From assembly GCA_944990035.1 (NCBI GenBank), contig CALYLX010000128.1, positions 372,001-436,000 of the forward strand: a stretch of DNA of 64,000 nt. The letters are read 5' to 3'. Below are positions 59,288-64,000 of this stretch, one piece after another. Positions within the stretch are counted from its first letter, which is position 1; every line of letters starts with the position of its first letter. Both the position numbers and the translations under genes were made by a program. This DNA comes from Clitopilus passeckerianus (taxonomy: Eukaryota > Basidiomycota > Agaricomycetes > Agaricales > Entolomataceae). Under the pieces are notes generated by a model. It had not been told where the DNA came from, searched no databases, and was given only the letters and a program-made list of their open reading frames with translations.

Positions 59288-59638
59288 ATGGCAGTGAGTA
59301 GGCCCATAATATCATTCCTAATGATTTCTGACAGTCACATAGCTCTCAGCTACCATCTATAACACGTTCTTCAAACGCAACAGTATGTAAACATCAACCT
59401 ATTCCCGGAACTCTTTTCGATCCATTTTGCAGGCGTTTACGTGACCACCATCTTTGCTGGTGCTTTCGCTTTCGGCGTTGGATTTGACTTGGGTGTCACA
59501 TCATTCTACGACAAGTGGAACAAAGGAGTGCGTATGAACAGGACGCTACTAGGTTTCCGGAGTTAACTCATTCCTTTCTCTCTTATCTTACAGAAACAAT
59601 GGAAGGAAATCCGCACAAAATATATCGAAGAAGAGTAG
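59288..59638 (+). CDS. QCR9: Cytochrome bc1 complex subunit 9
   Basis: Small single-span subunit of respiratory complex III in the inner membrane. Exons: 59288-59293 (only ATGGCA), then LSATIYNTFFKRN, then SVYVTTIFAGAFAFGVGFDL with GVTSFYDKWNKG, then KQWKEIRTKYIEEE. Introns GTGAGT...CACATAG, GTATGT...TTGCAG and GTGCGT...TTACAG all close. Total 61 residues, the family's normal size, with the conserved YNTFFKRNSVY and WNKGKQWKDI-like end. Because the exons are so short no single reading frame shows this gene. Confidence 0.92.
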
Positions 59639-60260
59639 ATTCCCCGACCTTGAGCCCTTTTCTGTATAGATTTACCATTTAATTGCAACTGTTACCCCCT
59701 GCGGAGAAGCCACACCGCCCTGCTCAGAGTATGACTGCCTCACACCCTTCCCCCTCATCCGTCCTGCTCTCCTTGCCGTCCAAGCCATTTTTCTGTCATT
59801 CAAGGCGTGTTCCGGTGCACATCCACCTGCCGTTGTCCACAAATTATTGGACCCGCATGTTCACTACCTCGGTTTCCTGACTTAAATCGCTGTCCTCCGA
59901 GCATGTATCGAAATATGGAGGGGTCGTTGACTATTTAGGTTTCCCGTTGTTGAGATGAATAAAGGACAATGTGCTTGTCCTACCTACAATTTTTACAACT
60001 AAGTTTATTGAGCCTGTCACTTAATGGTCGGTTCATTGGCCGAGCCCTTGGATTGCCCTTCCAATCATCTGTACCGCCCATCCGAGCATTCCCTTTGAGC
60101 TTTCCCGTGGTATAACCAGCTCTTGAATATAACCTCACATTTTGAACGTATTTTCAGTAGTTTTATATGGTGGTGAATTTGCGTCACAGCTGTGACGCCG
60201 CCTTTGAACGTGTCACTAGGCCTCTAACTTGAATTTCGAGCTCACCTCCAAAACACAAAT
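59639..60260. other. Intergenic with perfect palindrome
   Basis: 622 bp between QCR9 and the RNPS1-like gene. No coding exon. Contains the 18-bp palindrome listed separately. Confidence 0.5.
60181..60198. promoter_or_regulatory. 18-bp perfect palindrome GCGTCACAGCTGTGACGC
   Basis: The sequence equals its own reverse complement over 18 bases and lies 62 bp upstream of the RNPS1-like start codon. It contains CAGCTG (an E-box) flanked by TGACG/CGTCA half-sites (CREB/ATF-like). A dimeric factor site is likely. Confidence 0.55.
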
Positions 60261-61206
60261 ATGTCAGACAGAGGACGATCACCGTCCCCCAGAAACATTG
60301 GGGATGCCGGAATGGACGTTGACCGAAGCCCCGTTGACGACAAGGCTAATGCCAAAGTCGTTATCGTGACCAACCTCACCAGAAATGTCGTTGAGCCCCA
60401 TTTACGAACCATTTTTGGATTCTACGGGTCCATTCAGAAGATTGACTTGCCTTTGTTTGGAAAATGTACGTTTCTCATCTCTACATGCTTCTCTCAAGGA
60501 ACTGATTAGGTGTGAATTAGCTGGGCAAAATCGCGGCAAAGCAGCGCTTGAATATGCCGACTCCCCATCCGCACACAAAGCCCAATCCCACATGGACGGC
60601 GGTCAGCTAGATGGTGCAACCCTCAAAGTTGAACTATCCAACCTCCCCGTACGGTCTCGTTCCCCTTCTCCCAGACGAGTTCCGCCACCCAGACGCGGAG
60701 GCCGTCCTCGCTCGCCATCTTACTCCCGTTCCCGTTCTCCGCCTCCGTACCGAAGACGCGACCCACCATTCAGGGACTCGTACCGTGGCAGGGGCTTCGG
60801 AAGACGTGGGCCTCCTGGAAGGGATACTTACCGACCGCAGCGGTCTCTCAGCCGTTCGCGTTCTCGCTCGCCCATTCGTCGTGGGGGTGGTTTGGCTCCA
60901 AGGAGAAGGTCACCAAGTTATACACGTGGAGGATTTGGACGTACTCGTCGTTCACCAAGGTCCAGGTCAAGGAGTTATTCTGTTCGCTCCAGCCGTTCAA
61001 GGACGAGGTCGATTAGCCCATCCAGGTCCAGGACGCGTTCGCGTTCGGCTTCCTATTCCTCTTATTCGAGGTACAGTAGGAGCCGCAGCAGGACGAGGTC
61101 TTTGTCACCGAGGAGCAGCAGGTCACCCTCACCTGCCAGGGGAAGGAGGAGCCTTAGCAGAGACGATATTAGAGACTCTAGGTCAAGGTCGCCACCCAGG
61201 CCCTAG
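60261..61206 (+). CDS. RNPS1-like RRM-SR protein
   Basis: MSDRGRSPSPRNIGDAGMDV, then an RRM: AKVVIVTNLTRNVVEPHLRT (RNP2 region), IFGFYGSIQKIDLPLFGK, intron GTACGT...GAATTAG, SGQNRGKAALEYADSPSAHK (degenerate RNP1) and GGQLDGATLKVELSN. A long Arg-Ser domain follows (RSRSPSPRRVPPPRRGGRP, SRSRSRSPIRRGGG and so on). RNPS1 is a subunit of the ASAP/PSAP complexes at the exon-junction complex. Two exons, about 290 residues, no defects. Another SR factor with one RRM is possible. Confidence 0.83.
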
Positions 61207-61383
61207 AAAGTTGTACCCTCATATCACAGTGCTTATTTTGAGGGAATACCCCTTTGCTTTGTTTTTGACATTGAAATGCTGTGAGAGCGCGGTAGTGGGT
61301 GCAAGTATATATTCGTGTGTAATAAAGAAAACCCATTATATCCATCGACTCTAACTATAGGGTATCAAGAATAAGTCAAAAAA

Positions 61384-64000
61384 CTAGTCGCTTCTGATCG
61401 AGTCATCGTCATGTAAGAATGGCCTGTCGGAAAAATCAGCATTTGTGGGAGGCCTTGAGAGAAATGCTATGCTCACTCGTAGTCGTCTCTAATCGCGTTG
61501 GTCATCCACTCCTCGTCAGCTTCCTGTTGGGCGAAGCCGGAGCCACCAGCAATGCTGAGCACAACTGGCAAGAGGACAAGCCCATGAAGTGCACCAGCGA
61601 CGATGAGGGTCAGCCACATGCGGAAATAGTAAATCTTGAGTAGAATGTTAATCCATAAAGTTCCACGGCCCGACACCACATACCTCTAGCAATCTGGAGC
61701 GTGTCAGCGCAAGGACCGACATGCCAATAAGTTTGGTGAATGTAATGCCGGAGATAACCTATGAGAGAATAAGAGATGCCCCCTTCCTAAGCCAGAAGAA
61801 GCACATACAGAAGGTCCAACATCAGTCAAAGCAGTCGACATCCTCTCGTCCCTTTCTTTCTGGTCTCCAGCTTCATCCGGGCTTGAGCCATACCCGGACC
61901 AAGGAGCACTCATGAATGCTCTTGCAACATGGGCACAGAACTCCACTGCAATACCCAGCGAGATGACAAGATTCACCAAGCTGATCGCGTTCAGACTAAT
62001 GCCCCAAACGGGCATGACGCCCATAACAGTCACAACGGTCAGGCCGACGACGCCAGTGACGATGATACCTGTTCTCCATGAACCTAGAAGAAGGGCGGTC
62101 ACGATGAGCACAGAGGCGAGGCCGAGACCAAGAACTTCCTGCGTCATGGCGACGATGTGTGCGTATTGGTCGAAGAAGACATAGAAGAGGGAGTAGGGGA
62201 AGACGTCGGCGCCGGTGCGTTCCGAAATATCGTCTGCGATGCGATGGGCAGCAGCGAAGGCGTTGACGAAATCTCCCTGGTTCTTCAATGGCGAATGGAA
62301 AGTCCTGAAATGGGAAGCAACGACATTGTTACTGTCTTCATCGATTGAGACTGCAGACCCGAATGAGGCTTTTCCTGCGAGGGGACAGTCCTCAGTCGTA
62401 GGCGACTCCAGCCAATGCTTGAGGTAACGCATGAACTCTTCATCCTCCGGCAGACCCTTCATGGTGATATTCCACGCAGGGGTCTTGTCGAGGTAACACG
62501 GCTGACATGCTCGTGAGGAGTCGCTCTCTGCAGAAAACATCCGGATTCCTCTTCTTGACTCGGCAGCAAGATTCTTTAGCAGGATCAAGCCAACCGAAGA
62601 AGTCGTCAATCCAACTGGCGGAAGGTTCTGAGATGAACGAGGATTCCTTGCGTTTGCGTTCGGCTTCTAGCACGTTGGCGACCGAGAAATCGTCGCAGGT
62701 GGTAAAACGACCGCAAAGCTCTTGTTGGCCAGGTCGTTTGGAGACATCCATGGAGCGAGTGACGAAGTAGACGGGTGGACCGACATCAAGGTAGGCGTCG
62801 AGGTTATTGAAGTAGTCAACGAGGTAGGAATCCGACGGAAGAGCCAGGCGTTGGTCTGTCAGAGAGAAACAATCAGCATATATCCAATCATGATACAAAA
62901 CGAATACCAACCGAGGCCAAGCTCTAGATGCTGCATCGAAATGACGCTTGCTGCAAACACTCCAGCAAAAACCAGCATCACAACACCCTTGACCACAGGC
63001 TTCAAGAGCCAGGGGGCATAATACCTCCTCACGAACTTCGCAATGATACCCAACCCACCCTTCCTCGGCCCATCACCATCCAATAACTGAATCCTCGACT
63101 GTACCCGAATACAAGGGAAACAGTCCACCCTGTTCGCCTCTACCCTCTTCAAATCAAGCAATAGTGCAGACACAAACACCGTAACTTGCAGAATGGCATT
63201 GAGGAGCACTGAGCCCGCAGCGTAGAGCGCGAAATTCCTGACAGCAGGCATGGGTACAAGCGCGCCCAACGCGAAAGCCAACGTCTCTGTGATGGTGGAT
63301 AACAGAATTGAAGGACCCATCTTCGCAAGCGTCCTTGCTACCCGCTCTTCCGCAGAAAGGTATAAAGGCATGCTGGCAGTGTCGACATCTTCATGCGATG
63401 AATCGAATGGGGACCGGTGGGAGTGTGTAGGCGACATCGGGGCGGTGTTTGTGCCCTGCGAATGAGCAATGAAGGTAGCATTTGGTCCATGGAGCATGTT
63501 CTGGCGATCGAGCTCGTGGACCAGGATGAATACATTGTCGACTCCAACAGCGAGGACGAGGAACGGAATGACTTCTGCGATGATGAGAGTAACCTTAACA
63601 CCAACTGCTGAGAAGAATCCAACGGAGGAGGATACAGAAAGGATAACGAGGGAGATGCCGAACAAACCCAACACCACCTTTGAGCCCGTGAACAAGCTCC
63701 TCGGTAATCTGGGGAAGATGTGCGGCTGCATCCTGGAATCCACCGAAAGGGACGATGCTCCAGCACTAGACCGCTTGAACAGCCCAGGGAAATTCCTCGC
63801 CCATCTCTTGAGCGACGTCCAAACACCCTCCTCCTCAGGTAACACGCTCCCGCTTCCAAGCGTCAACGACACATAGAAGAACATCGCCAAGTAACTGAGC
63901 ACCACGATCTTCACATCCGTGTTCGTGCTCTTGTTGATCTCCTCCTCCAGCGAAATGCCTGTCGAAAACGCAATTTCCAAACCTGCTTCCAAAGGTGCCG
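61384..64000 (-). CDS. NCR1: NPC1/Ncr1 sterol transporter, N-terminal part outside window
   Basis: Polytopic vacuolar/lysosomal sterol transporter. The visible part starts in the sterol-sensing domain (VKIVVLSYLAMFFYVSLTLG, LVLAVGVDNVFILVHELDRQ, GPSILLSTITETLAFALGAL, FALYAAGSVLLNAILQVTVF). It continues through DQRLALPSDSYLVDYFNNLD, the Cys-rich luminal domain (GQQELCGRFTTCDDFSV, CCRVKKRNPDVFC, CQPCYLDKTPAWNITMKG) and the final RND helices (VGPSVISGITFTKLIGMSVL, IYYFRMWLTLIVAGALHGLV). A last 57-nt intron (GTGAGC...CGACAG) adds EPFLHDDDSIRSD, ending at 61384 rather than 61473. Near 62517-62523 a two-base gap breaks FCRER-DSSRACQPC. The gene continues past the right edge. Confidence 0.9.

Noticed and set aside
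61354..61611. Plus-strand alternative frame through the RNPS1 RS domain (60611-61354)
   Set aside because: RS-codon repeats keep other frames open; only the SR frame has the RRM.

Overview
The window is nuclear DNA of a filamentous fungus, most likely a mushroom-forming basidiomycete (Agaricomycetes). Genes are dense (about 35 protein genes in 64 kb, both strands) and are split by many 48-65 nt GT-AG introns. Family content fits: TKL-type kinase, BTB protein, Zn2Cys6 protein, fungal-type dihydroorotase, Lys12, and Ime4/METTL3. I found no rRNA, tRNA, transposon or CRISPR array. Gene models were spliced by hand from donor, acceptor and frame logic plus family recognition; nothing was searched.

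Layout. 1-9 kb: RanBP1 (3' end outside the window), Emp24/TMED2, kinesin-8, dihydroorotase and a C2H2 zinc-finger protein. 9-21 kb: a 1775-residue GAR-domain cytoskeletal protein, a membrane coiled-coil protein, a striking Gly-Trp (GW) repeat protein and a secreted or single-pass membrane protein. 21-31 kb: homoisocitrate dehydrogenase, a Cdt2/DTL-like WD40 protein, ARL1, a WKF-domain protein, a TKL kinase, a PHD-finger protein and a BTB protein. 32-44 kb: a Ser-rich protein, the METTL3/Ime4 m6A writer, an ABHD4/5-Cld1-type hydrolase, Cwc21, acetylornithine aminotransferase and 5-aminolevulinate synthase. 44-53 kb: an SDR enzyme, a Zn2Cys6 protein, two small unknown genes, Sfr1/Mei5, a pepsin-like protease and Snd2/TMEM208. 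53-64 kb: a SNAPC4-like Myb protein, TAF8, riboflavin kinase, mitoribosomal uS11m, Qcr9, RNPS1-like SR protein and the C-terminal part of NPC1.

Many genes are head-to-head pairs with 140-220 bp between start codons (RanBP1/Emp24, kinesin/DHOase, Lys12/Cdt2, Snd2/SNAPC4, TAF8/FMN1, uS11m/Qcr9). A CACGTG E-box sits in several of these shared promoters. Otherwise this is ordinary housekeeping gene order with no obvious biosynthetic cluster.

The oddest global feature is that more than a dozen otherwise conserved genes contain a single-base reading-frame break. Most look like one missing base, many of them in a homopolymer, and they often fall inside conserved motifs where no intron fits. The simplest explanation is base-calling error in an unpolished assembly. 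Other long genes (GAR protein, ALAS, SNAPC4-like) are perfectly open, so each break needs checking against reads. Biologically the most interesting item is the GW-repeat protein at 16.1-19.4 kb.
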